64,000 nucleotides of DNA from contig NZ_AP028664.1 in NCBI RefSeq assembly GCF_041154455.1, forward strand, positions 3,969,001 to 4,033,000. Direction: 5' to 3'. Positions 40,226-48,882 of the stretch are shown here, piece after piece. The DNA comes from Variovorax sp. V213 (GTDB lineage Bacteria; Pseudomonadota; Gammaproteobacteria; Burkholderiales; Burkholderiaceae_C). Made by a program: the position numbers and the translations under genes. Under the pieces are notes generated by a model. That model saw only the letters and a program-made list of their open reading frames with translations. It did not search any database and was not told the DNA's origin. Each line of letters starts with the position of its first letter. Position 1 is the first letter of the stretch.

Positions 40226-40978
40226 GTGCGGGCCCTCCTGCCGGGAGGGCATTCGCTGAACGCTCCGCGCGTTGGTCTCGCCACGCGACTTATTGAATGC
40301 TGTCTTTTGTCAGCATTTCTTTTGGGCGTTGGCGGCTGTTCTTCCGGATCTTCGGCCATGCTGGCCACGGCGCGGCATATTTATGGCTCGGGCGCCGCGG
40401 CGCCCGAGCCCACTTTCAATCCGAATTACCGTTACCTGCGCGTAGTCGTCGGCAGCCAGACGGTCTATATGGTTCTCGGCTACATCGACAAGCGCCCTGA
40501 AGGCGCCGTCGAGGTCTGGTACAGCAATGCCGGCGAAGTCGTCAGGCTGCTCGACGGACGCCTCGTGGGAACGACCGGCCTCACCACCGACTGGCGCGAG
40601 GTGCGCTTTTCCAGGCTGCCGGCGTGGGCCGACGCTGCGAACGCATCGCAGCCCCAGACCTATCAGCGCGAGCGCGACGTGATGCCGGGCTACCGTTTCG
40701 GCATTCGCGACGACATCGTGCAGACGCCCATTGCCGCACCGCAGCAAGCCGCCGTGGCCGGTACGGCCGCTGCGTCCCTGCGCTGGTACGAGGAGCGCAG
40801 CGTTTCGCGCCCTTCGAGCGCCTCTTTGCCTCCCGCGCGCTTTGGCGTTTCGCAGGCGGGCGGCACGCCCCGGGTCGTTTATTCCGAGCAATGTATTTCC
40901 AATGACCTGTGTATGAGCTTCGAGCAGTGGACGCCTTCCCCCCCAGCACCCGTCGCAGCGGCGAGCGCTGGTACATGA
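40226..40978 (+). CDS. YjbF/GfcB-family outer-membrane lipoprotein
   Basis: A roughly 250-residue lipoprotein of the YjbF family. The lipobox is FLLGVGGC, with the modified Cys at residue 38 if the GTG at 40226 is used. That leader is long, and a 7-bp hairpin lies just after the GTG, so a later TTG near 40308 may be the real start. The family signature is seen in VYMVLGYIDKRPEGAVEVWYSNAGEVVRLLDGRLVGTTGL. YjbF proteins belong to exopolysaccharide export loci. The stop overlaps the start of the fused YjbG-YjbH gene (ATGA). Confidence 0.8.
   Translation: MRALLPGGHSLNAPRVGLATRLIECCLLSAFLLGVGGCSSGSSAMLATARHIYGSGAAAPEPTFNPNYRYLRVVVGSQTVYMVLGYIDKRPEGAVEVWYSNAGEVVRLLDGRLVGTTGLTTDWREVRFSRLPAWADAANASQPQTYQRERDVMPGYRFGIRDDIVQTPIAAPQQAAVAGTAAASLRWYEERSVSRPSSASLPPARFGVSQAGGTPRVVYSEQCISNDLCMSFEQWTPSPPAPVAAASAGT
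40232..40250. other. Hairpin just after the GfcA-like gene
   Basis: GCCCTCC (40232-40238) pairs perfectly with GGAGGGC (40244-40250) around a five-base loop, 9 nt after the stop of the small secreted protein. There is no T-run. It may protect the 3' end of the small gene's message or reduce read-through into the lipoprotein gene. If the YjbF start is the GTG at 40226, the hairpin lies inside its coding region and could limit translation. Confidence 0.5.
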
Positions 40979-43900
40979 GCAGTTTGCTTCCCCGTGGCTT
41001 TGGCAGACACCCCTGGCCCCTTCGCGCTGCGGTGGCCTGCGCACTGGCGGCGAGCTGCGCGGCCGGGGCCCAGCCTCTCGGCAGCAGCCCCGGCGACAAC
41101 AAGACCCCGGCCAACGACGCCGACATCCGTCCCGGCGAGCGGCTGAGCGCCTGGCTGCTGCGCCAGCCAGCCGAAACCGCGGCTCCCGGGCTGGCGTGGC
41201 GCATCCCTCAGGAGCGCCTGGCGCAGCAGTTTCTGAAGAACCAGCTGCTGCTGCGGCTCGACGCCGCCACCCGGCGCGCGCGCCCGGAACTACGGGGCCA
41301 GCGCCAGCAGCTGATCAAATGGCTGCAGGGCCTGCCCGTGACCGGCCGCGTCGCGCTCGGCATCGTCGACCCGCGCTGGCTCGAGGCGCATCCGGAAGAA
41401 GACCCGGTGCTGAAGGCCGGCCAGCAACTCGTCGCGCCAGCGCCCGTCCTGAAGACGATTTCGGTCGTGCAGCCCGACGGGCAGCTCTGCCAGGTCGTCC
41501 ACGAACCGGGGCGCGCGGCATGGGACTACGTGGCGGCCTGCGATCCCGGGGGCAAGCATGACTGGGCCTGGGTCGCGCAGCCCGACGGCCGCATCGCCCG
41601 TGTGGGCGTGGCGGGATGGAACGCACATCCCTCCGACGAGCCGGCACCCGGTGCATGGGTCTGGGCAGCGCCTCGCGGCATGGATGACCTGAACGCGATT
41701 TCCGAGGGCTTGATCAAGTTCCTGGCCACGCAAGGGCCGTCGCCGCAAGGCGGCAACACGATTTCGGCAACGCCCGTGGCGGCAGCACCCGTTGCCGCTT
41801 CGGCAGAAGCCGCAGCCGCACCCTCGGCCGAGGTCCCGCCCGCCCCTGTGGCACCGGCACCGGGCGGTGCCTTCGCGCCAACCGCCATATCGGTCCGCCC
41901 CGAGGCGGCGCCGCAGTACCGCGCGCTGCAGTCCAGCGGCAATGACTGGGGCGAAACCGGCTTGCTGCAGACACCCACGGCCCGCATGGGCCAGGCGGGG
42001 GACATGCGCACATCCCTCACGCACGTTTCGCCCTACACGCGGCTGAACGTGATGTTCCAACCGCTGGACTGGCTGGAAGCGGGTTTCCGCTACACGTCCA
42101 TCAGCAACCGGATCTACGGCATCGGCCTCAGCAACCAGGGCTACAAGGACAAGAGCATCGACCTCAAGGCGCGGCTGTGGAAAGAGTCGGCCTACCTTCC
42201 CGAAGTGGCCCTCGGCTTTCGGGACATCGGTGGCACCGGTCTCTTTTCATCCGAGTACCTGGTGGCGAGCAAGCGCCACGGCGACCTGGATTTCAGCCTC
42301 GGCATCGGCTGGGGCTACATGGGAAGCAGCGGAAACATCGGCAATCCGTTCAACGCGCTGAGCAGCCGTTTCAAGACCCGCGTCAGCGAGACCACATGGG
42401 GCGGCGCCAACTTCGGCCGGCTCTTTCGCGGACCCGCCGCGCTCTTTGGCGGCGTGCAATGGCGCACGCCCTGGGACCCGTTGACGCTCAAGCTCGAGTA
42501 CGAAGGCAACGACTACAAGAACGAGCCACTCAACAACAACCAGCCGCAGCGCTCGCCCTTCAATATCGGCCTGGAGTACCGCTATGCCCCCGGCGTGACG
42601 TTCTCGGCCGGCTTCGAGCGCGGAAACAAGGTGATGGTCGGCCTCACGCTGCAGACCAACCTCGCGACGATGCAGATGCCCAAGACGGCGGATCCCCCGG
42701 CGCCGCGCTTTTCGCCGACGCCCCCCGCCACGTCGCCGGGTTGGGCGGCGACCGCGGCCGATATCGAAAGCCGCACCGATTGGACCGTTCAGCGCATTGC
42801 GCCGCAAGGCCCGATGCTGCACGTGTGGATCACCGAAAGCGCCACGGTCTATCGGAGTGCCCGCGTCGAACAGATCATTGCCGTGCTGCATCGCGATGCG
42901 CCCGCTTCGATCAGGAATTTTGTTCTGCACTACTCGGAACGAGGCCTGGCGTTGCACGCGCAAGTGGTCGACCGGAACGAATGGGTGACAGCGCACTACC
43001 AGGCGCAGGCGCCCAGTGAAGTTCGGGCAGCGACCCAGCGCGACTATGCGCCCCCGCCGCTCGGCGCCGACGCGCCGGCCCTCAACGTTGTGAAGGGCGG
43101 CGGCGCCGGCGCTTCGGTTGCAGCCAAGGATGCCGCGTCCGTGGACGACAAGGCGCTGGCGCCATGGGAGCGGCCGGTGCAGAAGTTCAGCATCGGCCTC
43201 ACGCCGAGCCTCGGCCAGATTCTCGGCGGCCCCAACTCCTTCGTGCTTTTCCAGGTCGGCGTGCAGGCGGTTGCGGAATACCGCTTCACACCCAGCACCT
43301 GGGTCAACGGCGCGCTGAACCTGCGCCTCGTCGACAACTTCGACAAATTCACGTACACGGCGCCCAGCAACCTGCCCCGCGTGCGAACCTATCAGCGCGA
43401 GTTCGTCACCTCGAAGCGGCTGACCATGCCAGTGCTTCAGCTGACCCACGTCGGCCGGTTGACGGACAACCAGTACTACAGCGTCTACGGCGGCGCGCTC
43501 GAAAGCATGTATGCGGGCGTCGGCGGGGAATGGCTCTATCGCCCGTGGCGCAGCCGGATGGCGATTGGCGTCGACTTCAACCATGTGCGGCAACGCGACT
43601 TCGAACAGGACTTCGGCCTGCGCGACTACAAGGTCAACACCGGCCACGCGACCCTCTACTGGGACACCGGCTGGAACGGCGTCCTGGCCAAGGTCAGCGC
43701 GGGCCAGTACCTGGCAGGCGATCGGGGAGTCACCATCGACATCAGCCGCCGTTTCGACAACGGCGTGGTGCTGGGCGCTTACGTCACCAAGACCAATGTG
43801 TCGGCCAGGCAGTTCGGCGAAGGCAGCTTCGACAAGGGCATCTATCTTTCCATCCCCTTCGACGCACTGCTGCCGCGCTCGAACAAGTTCACCGCCAACT

Positions 43901-44067
43901 TCGCGTGGGCGCCGCTGGTGCGCGATGGCGGTGCGCGACTGGCACGGATCCACCCGCTCTACGAAATGACTTCCGCGCGCGACCCGAGCGCCTACAAGTT
44001 CGAGCCGCCCGACAGCGGCAGCCCGAAGGCGGGTGACAACATCCTGAACTTCGAACGCCCACGGTGA
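40975..44067 (+). CDS. Fused GfcC/YjbG-like and YjbH-like exopolysaccharide secretion protein
   Basis: A 1030-residue exported protein. A signal peptide (LRAAVACALAASCAAGAQP) opens it. Residues about 35-255 resemble GfcC/YjbG (RPGERLSAWLL, VTGRVALGIVDPRWLEAHPEEDPVL, and the late WVWAAPRG region). An Ala/Pro/Val-rich linker of about 45 residues follows. From near residue 323 (DWGETGLLQTPTARMGQAGD) to the end it is YjbH-like (DUF940), rich in beta strands with alternating aromatic residues, as in an outer-membrane barrel. In enterobacteria these two parts are separate genes. No frameshift is seen at the join. The gene is coupled to yjbF by ATGA. Confidence 0.8.
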   Translation: MSSLLPRGFGRHPWPLRAAVACALAASCAAGAQPLGSSPGDNKTPANDADIRPGERLSAWLLRQPAETAAPGLAWRIPQERLAQQFLKNQLLLRLDAATRRARPELRGQRQQLIKWLQGLPVTGRVALGIVDPRWLEAHPEEDPVLKAGQQLVAPAPVLKTISVVQPDGQLCQVVHEPGRAAWDYVAACDPGGKHDWAWVAQPDGRIARVGVAGWNAHPSDEPAPGAWVWAAPRGMDDLNAISEGLIKFLATQGPSPQGGNTISATPVAAAPVAASAEAAAAPSAEVPPAPVAPAPGGAFAPTAISVRPEAAPQYRALQSSGNDWGETGLLQTPTARMGQAGDMRTSLTHVSPYTRLNVMFQPLDWLEAGFRYTSISNRIYGIGLSNQGYKDKSIDLKARLWKESAYLPEVALGFRDIGGTGLFSSEYLVASKRHGDLDFSLGIGWGYMGSSGNIGNPFNALSSRFKTRVSETTWGGANFGRLFRGPAALFGGVQWRTPWDPLTLKLEYEGNDYKNEPLNNNQPQRSPFNIGLEYRYAPGVTFSAGFERGNKVMVGLTLQTNLATMQMPKTADPPAPRFSPTPPATSPGWAATAADIESRTDWTVQRIAPQGPMLHVWITESATVYRSARVEQIIAVLHRDAPASIRNFVLHYSERGLALHAQVVDRNEWVTAHYQAQAPSEVRAATQRDYAPPPLGADAPALNVVKGGGAGASVAAKDAASVDDKALAPWERPVQKFSIGLTPSLGQILGGPNSFVLFQVGVQAVAEYRFTPSTWVNGALNLRLVDNFDKFTYTAPSNLPRVRTYQREFVTSKRLTMPVLQLTHVGRLTDNQYYSVYGGALESMYAGVGGEWLYRPWRSRMAIGVDFNHVRQRDFEQDFGLRDYKVNTGHATLYWDTGWNGVLAKVSAGQYLAGDRGVTIDISRRFDNGVVLGAYVTKTNVSARQFGEGSFDKGIYLSIPFDALLPRSNKFTANFAWAPLVRDGGARLARIHPLYEMTSARDPSAYKFEPPDSGSPKAGDNILNFERPR

Positions 44068-44100
44068 TCGGTGGGCGTTGGCGCCCGGTTGCCCGGGCGC
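44056..44100. terminator. Two tandem hairpins between convergent genes
   Basis: CGCCCAC (44056-44062) pairs with GTGGGCG (44071-44077), spanning the stop codon of the YjbG-YjbH gene. GCGCCCGG (44081-44088) pairs with CCGGGCGC (44093-44100) around TTGC. Both are perfect. They lie between the convergent ends of this gene and the flippase gene and can act from either side, though neither has a clear T-run. Confidence 0.6.
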
Positions 44101-44134
44101 AATGCTCACCCGATCGCAAGCCCTGGAAGAACGG

Positions 44135-45361
44135 TCAGCGAGCCTGCGCGGCGACACCGGGGCCGCGCATGATGACGAACAGCCAGCCGATCATCATGGC
44201 CGCCATGCAGGCAAAGCCAAGCGTCATGGCGTTGATGGTCTGGATGTAAGAGATGGGCGGCTTGGCCAAGAGCATGCACGCCGCGAAGACCAACGCGCCG
44301 AAAATCGAGCACCACAGCAGAGCCCCGGGCCGCGCAGCCGCCCTGAAACCCGTCCGGAGGCACATCGTGAGGCCGAAGATCGCGGGCGCGTAGAAGAACG
44401 GCGAAAAATCCATGCCGCCGTAGTTCTTGCCGAACGCCAGAACCACCAGGTAGGGCCCGAGCAGGCCCAGCAGCACGCCACCGATCTCGGCCACCATGAA
44501 GCCGAATATCACGAACTTGATGAAGAGACGGAAAGCGTCCCTTCGGCCCTCGGAGTTCCAGCTGGCCGCCAGCTTCGGCAAGATGTAGTAGCCCAGCGCG
44601 AGCAGCACGTACTGCATGGGCAGCAAGAACGTGATGTAGATCTTCAGCAGGCCGCCTTGTACAGAATCTGCCGAGGACCCCAGCAGCAAGATCGCACCTC
44701 CCGTCATGATCCAGCTCATGAGCTGCGAAAGGCTGGCCTTCCAACCATAGCTGGCGGCTTCCTTCACACTGAGCGCCTCGGCATCGGCGGGTGCGGGCAG
44801 CGGCGCGATCACGCTTTTCAGGGTTCTCGCAATCAAGATGGCAAAAGGCAGCTGGATCACGGCGATCCACAGCAGCGCCTGCGTCCACGTGGCAGGCTTC
44901 AACCCGATCAGGACCGCCACGTATCCGATGCTGATCAAGACACCTGAGATGCAGAGAACCAGGTATCGACGCCCCACCAGCAAGACGCTGCGGGAGATCC
45001 AGAATATTTCGTAGCCCACGATGAGCGCCACGCCCGCCCAGCGCAGCGGCCCCGGGAAGCTCGTGAACTGCCAGACCAGGAAACCGGCCAACGAGACGGC
45101 AAGCACGAGCGCCCAACTCCACCAGGCGGCGGACCGATTGGCGTAATGGCGCTTGATCAGCAGCGGCTCGTGAACCACCGCGGTATGCAGGATGTACTGG
45201 AAACTGACGATCGCCAGGAACGCCGACGCAATACCGAAATCCGAGGGCGACAACGCCCGTGCGAGCGCAAAGCTCAGCAGCAGCTGGCTCGCGCTATAGA
45301 TGCATTGGTCTGCAACGGCATAGATCGGACCTCCGAGGCGTTTTCGAATCCCGGACGCCAT
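44135..45361 (-). CDS. Wzx-type polysaccharide flippase
   Basis: A 408-residue polytopic protein of the MOP/Wzx superfamily, with about 12 hydrophobic segments. The N-terminal YAVADQCIYSASQLLLSFALAR and the following PSDFGIASAFLAIVSFQYIL are typical of flippases that move lipid-linked repeat units across the inner membrane. It is the last gene of the leftward exopolysaccharide operon, starting 3 nt after the glycosidase-like gene. A Wzy polymerase was considered and judged unlikely, because the large periplasmic loop of Wzy is absent. Confidence 0.82.
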   Translation of the reverse strand: MASGIRKRLGGPIYAVADQCIYSASQLLLSFALARALSPSDFGIASAFLAIVSFQYILHTAVVHEPLLIKRHYANRSAAWWSWALVLAVSLAGFLVWQFTSFPGPLRWAGVALIVGYEIFWISRSVLLVGRRYLVLCISGVLISIGYVAVLIGLKPATWTQALLWIAVIQLPFAILIARTLKSVIAPLPAPADAEALSVKEAASYGWKASLSQLMSWIMTGGAILLLGSSADSVQGGLLKIYITFLLPMQYVLLALGYYILPKLAASWNSEGRRDAFRLFIKFVIFGFMVAEIGGVLLGLLGPYLVVLAFGKNYGGMDFSPFFYAPAIFGLTMCLRTGFRAAARPGALLWCSIFGALVFAACMLLAKPPISYIQTINAMTLGFACMAAMMIGWLFVIMRGPGVAAQAR

Positions 45362-45364
45362 CCC

Positions 45365-46642
45365 CTAGTCCGCAACGGAGAACAGGACCGGATAGCTCGA
45401 GGCCTTGGCGGCAACGCCGCCCTCCACCGGATTGCCGCAGCTCCCGTGGCGCACCTGCGGGAAGAAATCGACCCGCGTGCACTTCTTTCCCTTGGCTGCG
45501 GGAATCAGGACGTTCTGCTCGGAGTTTTGCGTCCACACCACGTGCAGCAAGGTCGTTCCGCGGCTCAGCACCAGCTTGTTCAGGCTCCCGTTGCTGTCGT
45601 ACGAAACCTTCCTCGAAGTCCGGGCGATCTTGAGGAATTCGGTCAGGCTCGAAAACGCCTCCTTCTTCTCGCCGGCCTTCGACTTGAGTCCGAAGTTGTC
45701 TTCTCTCGAAATGACGGACGTTCCCCGGTCCCGCCAGGCGTAGAGGTTCAGCAGCTTGATGCCGGCGGCCACGTTGGTAAGGTATTCACGCAGGATCAGC
45801 GAAGCCTGGGTGTTGCGGTCCCGCACCGGCAGGTACGACGCGTAGCCCCATTCGGAGGCAACGATGCCGACCTTGCCGAGCTGCAGCTGGTCCAGCTGGG
45901 CGCGCAGCTTTCCGTAGTCGGCAATGGCCGTTTCCGGAATCGAACGGTAAGGGTGGATCGATATGTCCGTCAGGCAATTGGCCTTGGCCCCCGACACAAA
46001 GGCATTTTCGAGCTGCGGCGGAACTTGCCCCTGGTTGAAAGGAAGCTTCGCAAAGCCGAACCCCATGACGATCTTCGGCGGGTTCTTCAGTTGCGCGATG
46101 CTGCTGCAAAACTCCGCGGTCGCGGTTTCGAAGCTCGAGAAAAGCGCCGGGTTCAGAAAGGTCTTGTAGTCGGGCTCGTTCCACAGTTCCCACACCGCCA
46201 CATCAGCGGTGTGCGCGTTCATGAATTCAGCGGCGAAGTTCGCGAACAGCTTTTCCCTTTGGCCGCCGCCGAGGTCCGCTGGTTCGTGGCCCCAGATCTC
46301 CCTGCCTCCGAACAGCGTCACGATGGCGTCGAGCCTCGCATTGCGCACGCGTCGGATCAGTTTCGAGTAGTCGATCTGAGCGGGGTTGACGCTCTTCAGC
46401 GGCGGCCGCACGCCGAATCGGACGAACTCGAATCCCGCCGCCCTGATTTCGTTCAGGTCTTCGTCCGAAATGTCGCTCGGGTCGATCTGCACGCTCAGCG
46501 CCGTCGGGTAATCGGTGCTCAGCTCGCTGATCCCCCGGGCCTGGGCCGCGCACGAAAAGGCAGCAACGGCCGCCGAAGCGCAGAACAGCCTGAAGAGGCC
46601 GAAGAGGCGCTCCGGGACGGGAACAAGGGAAGAAAACTTCAT
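45365..46642 (-). CDS. Secreted TIM-barrel glycoside-hydrolase-like protein
   Basis: A 425-residue protein with an N-terminal signal sequence (FRLFCASAAVAAFSCAAQA). It looks like a clan-A glycosidase (GH5/GH39-like). WELWNEPDY places a candidate acid/base at Glu156, and VASEWGYAS a candidate nucleophile at Glu264; FEFVRFGV and DISIHPY fit barrel strands. It starts one base inside the stop of the glycosyltransferase gene (TGATG), so it is made together with the assembly enzymes. I infer that it trims or releases the exopolysaccharide in the periplasm. The family number is uncertain. Confidence 0.72.
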   Translation of the reverse strand: MKFSSLVPVPERLFGLFRLFCASAAVAAFSCAAQARGISELSTDYPTALSVQIDPSDISDEDLNEIRAAGFEFVRFGVRPPLKSVNPAQIDYSKLIRRVRNARLDAIVTLFGGREIWGHEPADLGGGQREKLFANFAAEFMNAHTADVAVWELWNEPDYKTFLNPALFSSFETATAEFCSSIAQLKNPPKIVMGFGFAKLPFNQGQVPPQLENAFVSGAKANCLTDISIHPYRSIPETAIADYGKLRAQLDQLQLGKVGIVASEWGYASYLPVRDRNTQASLILREYLTNVAAGIKLLNLYAWRDRGTSVISREDNFGLKSKAGEKKEAFSSLTEFLKIARTSRKVSYDSNGSLNKLVLSRGTTLLHVVWTQNSEQNVLIPAAKGKKCTRVDFFPQVRHGSCGNPVEGGVAAKASSYPVLFSVAD

Positions 46643-47721
46643 CAGAGTACCGACTCCTTGTACAAATCGACGATGGCGGAGTTCATCCGGTCGGCGGTGT
46701 ATTTCTTTTCGAAAATCTCCCGCCCGGCCCGCCCCATCCGCACCATGTCTTGGTCGGAAATCTGGTCGATTTCGCGCAGCATTTCGTCCAGCCGAGCGAG
46801 CGGAAACAGCCGCCCGCTCCGGGTGTCTTCGACGATATCGACGAGGCCGCCCACCGCCGATGCAAACACCGGCTTGCTCCGCGCCATGGCTTCGACCGCG
46901 ACAAGGCCGAAGCCCTCCCATCTCGAGGGAACGATGATCGCGTCGCAAGACCTGTAGGCGGCGTCGAGCTCGTCCTTTTCGAGCCATCCCTTGAACTCTA
47001 TGTCTTCGGAATGGGCGAGAGAAAGATCGTTTCGAACGGCGCCACCCACGACGATCAGCTTGAAGTCGGGCCGCACCCGCGCATAGGACTCGAGCAGTGC
47101 ATCGATGCCTTTTTGCCGGTCCAGCCGGCCCACGAACAAGATTCTTCTGGGGTGCGGCGACGCCTTGGGAAGGGCAGCCTGTTCCTGGGTGGCCGCCGCT
47201 GGGGTGATGCCGTTCGGAATGCACGTGCAGCGCTTGATGCCAAACTTTTCCGCAATCCGCAACTCATGGTGGCTGATGCAGATGATGGCGTCGCTCCAGT
47301 ACGAAAGCAGCCATTCGATCCACCGATAGATCGACTTCTTGTACGAAGGCCCGATCTGGTCGAACGCCCATCCATGAGAGCAATAGACGATTTTTGTCTC
47401 TTGCGGCACCTGGCCGAGCAGCGCCATGGCCCGAACGACTCCGCCCGCGATCGAGCTGTGCAGATGAAGCACCGCGGGGCGTTCCCTGCGGATGATCTTG
47501 CGGACTTCGGCGGCGTACGTCGCAAGGGCCAACGGACTGCGCGCCGTGGGAACCACGTGGGTATCCTGCGAGTTCAGCCAGTCCACGGGCCCGGGAAGAA
47601 TGAACTTCGCCTGGCTGATCACCGGAGAGTTTTGCTGGAAACCGGAGACCATCCGAAGATAGGTTTCCAGCCCGCCCTTGAGTGTTTCGGCAATGTGCAA
47701 TATTTTCATGGCCCGCTCCAT
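46642..47721 (-). CDS. GT4-family glycosyltransferase
   Basis: A 359-residue GT-B glycosyltransferase of family GT4. The N-terminal MKILHIAETLKGGLETYLRMV and the C-terminal donor-site motif VPSRWEGFGLVAVEAMARSKPV, with the E-x7-E pair, are clear. RILFVGRLDRQKGIDALLES marks the second domain. It adds a sugar to the growing lipid-linked repeat. It is the only ordinary glycosyltransferase visible in the locus. Its start at 47721 shares a base with the stop of the pyruvyltransferase gene; a Met four codons later is an alternative. Confidence 0.88.
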   Translation of the reverse strand: MERAMKILHIAETLKGGLETYLRMVSGFQQNSPVISQAKFILPGPVDWLNSQDTHVVPTARSPLALATYAAEVRKIIRRERPAVLHLHSSIAGGVVRAMALLGQVPQETKIVYCSHGWAFDQIGPSYKKSIYRWIEWLLSYWSDAIICISHHELRIAEKFGIKRCTCIPNGITPAAATQEQAALPKASPHPRRILFVGRLDRQKGIDALLESYARVRPDFKLIVVGGAVRNDLSLAHSEDIEFKGWLEKDELDAAYRSCDAIIVPSRWEGFGLVAVEAMARSKPVFASAVGGLVDIVEDTRSGRLFPLARLDEMLREIDQISDQDMVRMGRAGREIFEKKYTADRMNSAIVDLYKESVL

Positions 47722-48869
47722 CAGATCAAGGCATGAACTCCGGCAACCACTTCGCCTCTCAGCAAATCCAGTGTTTGCCGGTCCGGGGTCTTTTCGCTCA
47801 ACACGCTCAGCACCGAAGCCTCGAGTTTTTCGACGCGGGGCGACAAATCGAAGAGGTAGCGCTTCCGCTTCGTCAATTCGAAGAACGATTCAACCTTTTT
47901 GTCCCAGTTCATTCCTATGGATGGAATGTTCAAGCTGTAGGCAACGATGTTTGCATGGAGCCGATGGGCAACAATGCAGGAACAGGCGCTGATCAGTGAA
48001 ACGAGTTCATCGGGATGCCGGGGAACGAAAAAGCCCGATTTCACGGCCCCCGCTCCCGAAGAAATCTCGCTCAATACCTTGTTGTCTTCGGACGCGCCAT
48101 TGGTGAAATAAAGCACCCGCTTTCCTTGGGCCTGCAATGATTCGGCAAGCGTCGAAAAAAACCTCGCGGACTCCGTGGAATTGGAATTCGAGTATTCGGA
48201 GTTCATGACCAGGGCATCGAGGCTGCTGACGCAAATTCCGATATCCCAGTTCTTTTCAGGCGAGAGCTCTTCCGAGAACGCGTCGGCGCAAACAAGCGCG
48301 GGATCGGGAACGACCCGTATGCTGCCTCTTGGAATTCGGAAGTGAGTGTGCAGGTTGTGCGCCGATTCCTTGTCGCGCGTCGCGTAGAAAACCGGTCTTG
48401 CATTCTTGATGAAGCGCTTGACGAGGTAGCGGCCCCAGAATGACCATTTGGCCGTGACGCCCACCGACACGACCACCACGCGCTTGCCGCGCAGCAGCCT
48501 GCTCAAAAGAAACAGCTTGGCCGGAAAATTGAGCGCCACATCGCAGAAGAGTTGCCCGCCGCCGATGACCACCAGTTCGGCGTCGCTGACCGCGGCCTTC
48601 CAGTTTTTTCGCCAAACAAGAAAATAGCCCTTGAGGCAATACAAGAAAACAATCAGCGACCGCAGCAGCGACGGCAGCCTTGCAAAAACCTCGAATGCGC
48701 CGCCGCCCCGCAGGTTTTCTTCCTGGAAGCCGACCCGGCCGGCAATGTCCAGAAATTCGACGCTGGCTTTCGGATACTTCAGGCCGGCAATATGGGCCAG
48801 GGATGCGGCAATGACCCCGTCACCGAGGTTGTCGCTGAAGGGCACCGCGCAGATCAGGATCTTTTTCAT
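47721..48869 (-). CDS. Polysaccharide pyruvyl transferase family protein
   Basis: A 382-residue protein of the CsaB/WcaK type (PS_pyruv_trans). Family elements are VPFSDNLGDGVIAASLAHI at the start, VVIGGGQLFCD, VVVSVGVTAKW, and near the end SACSCIVAHRLHANIVAYSLNIPSIGMNWD, with the conserved His-Arg-x-His. Such enzymes attach pyruvate ketals to sugars, which gives the polymer negative charge. Codon use here is visibly richer in TTT, AAA and ATT than in flanking genes. It lies between the sugar-phosphate transferase and the GT4 gene. Confidence 0.82.
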   Translation of the reverse strand: MKKILICAVPFSDNLGDGVIAASLAHIAGLKYPKASVEFLDIAGRVGFQEENLRGGGAFEVFARLPSLLRSLIVFLYCLKGYFLVWRKNWKAAVSDAELVVIGGGQLFCDVALNFPAKLFLLSRLLRGKRVVVVSVGVTAKWSFWGRYLVKRFIKNARPVFYATRDKESAHNLHTHFRIPRGSIRVVPDPALVCADAFSEELSPEKNWDIGICVSSLDALVMNSEYSNSNSTESARFFSTLAESLQAQGKRVLYFTNGASEDNKVLSEISSGAGAVKSGFFVPRHPDELVSLISACSCIVAHRLHANIVAYSLNIPSIGMNWDKKVESFFELTKRKRYLFDLSPRVEKLEASVLSVLSEKTPDRQTLDLLRGEVVAGVHALI

Positions 48870-48882
48870 CGTTGACCCGGTT

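Noticed and set aside
44135..45361. Reading the last exopolysaccharide gene as a Wzy polymerase
   Set aside because: The evenly spaced helices and N-terminal pattern fit a Wzx-type flippase, and the large periplasmic loop of Wzy is missing.
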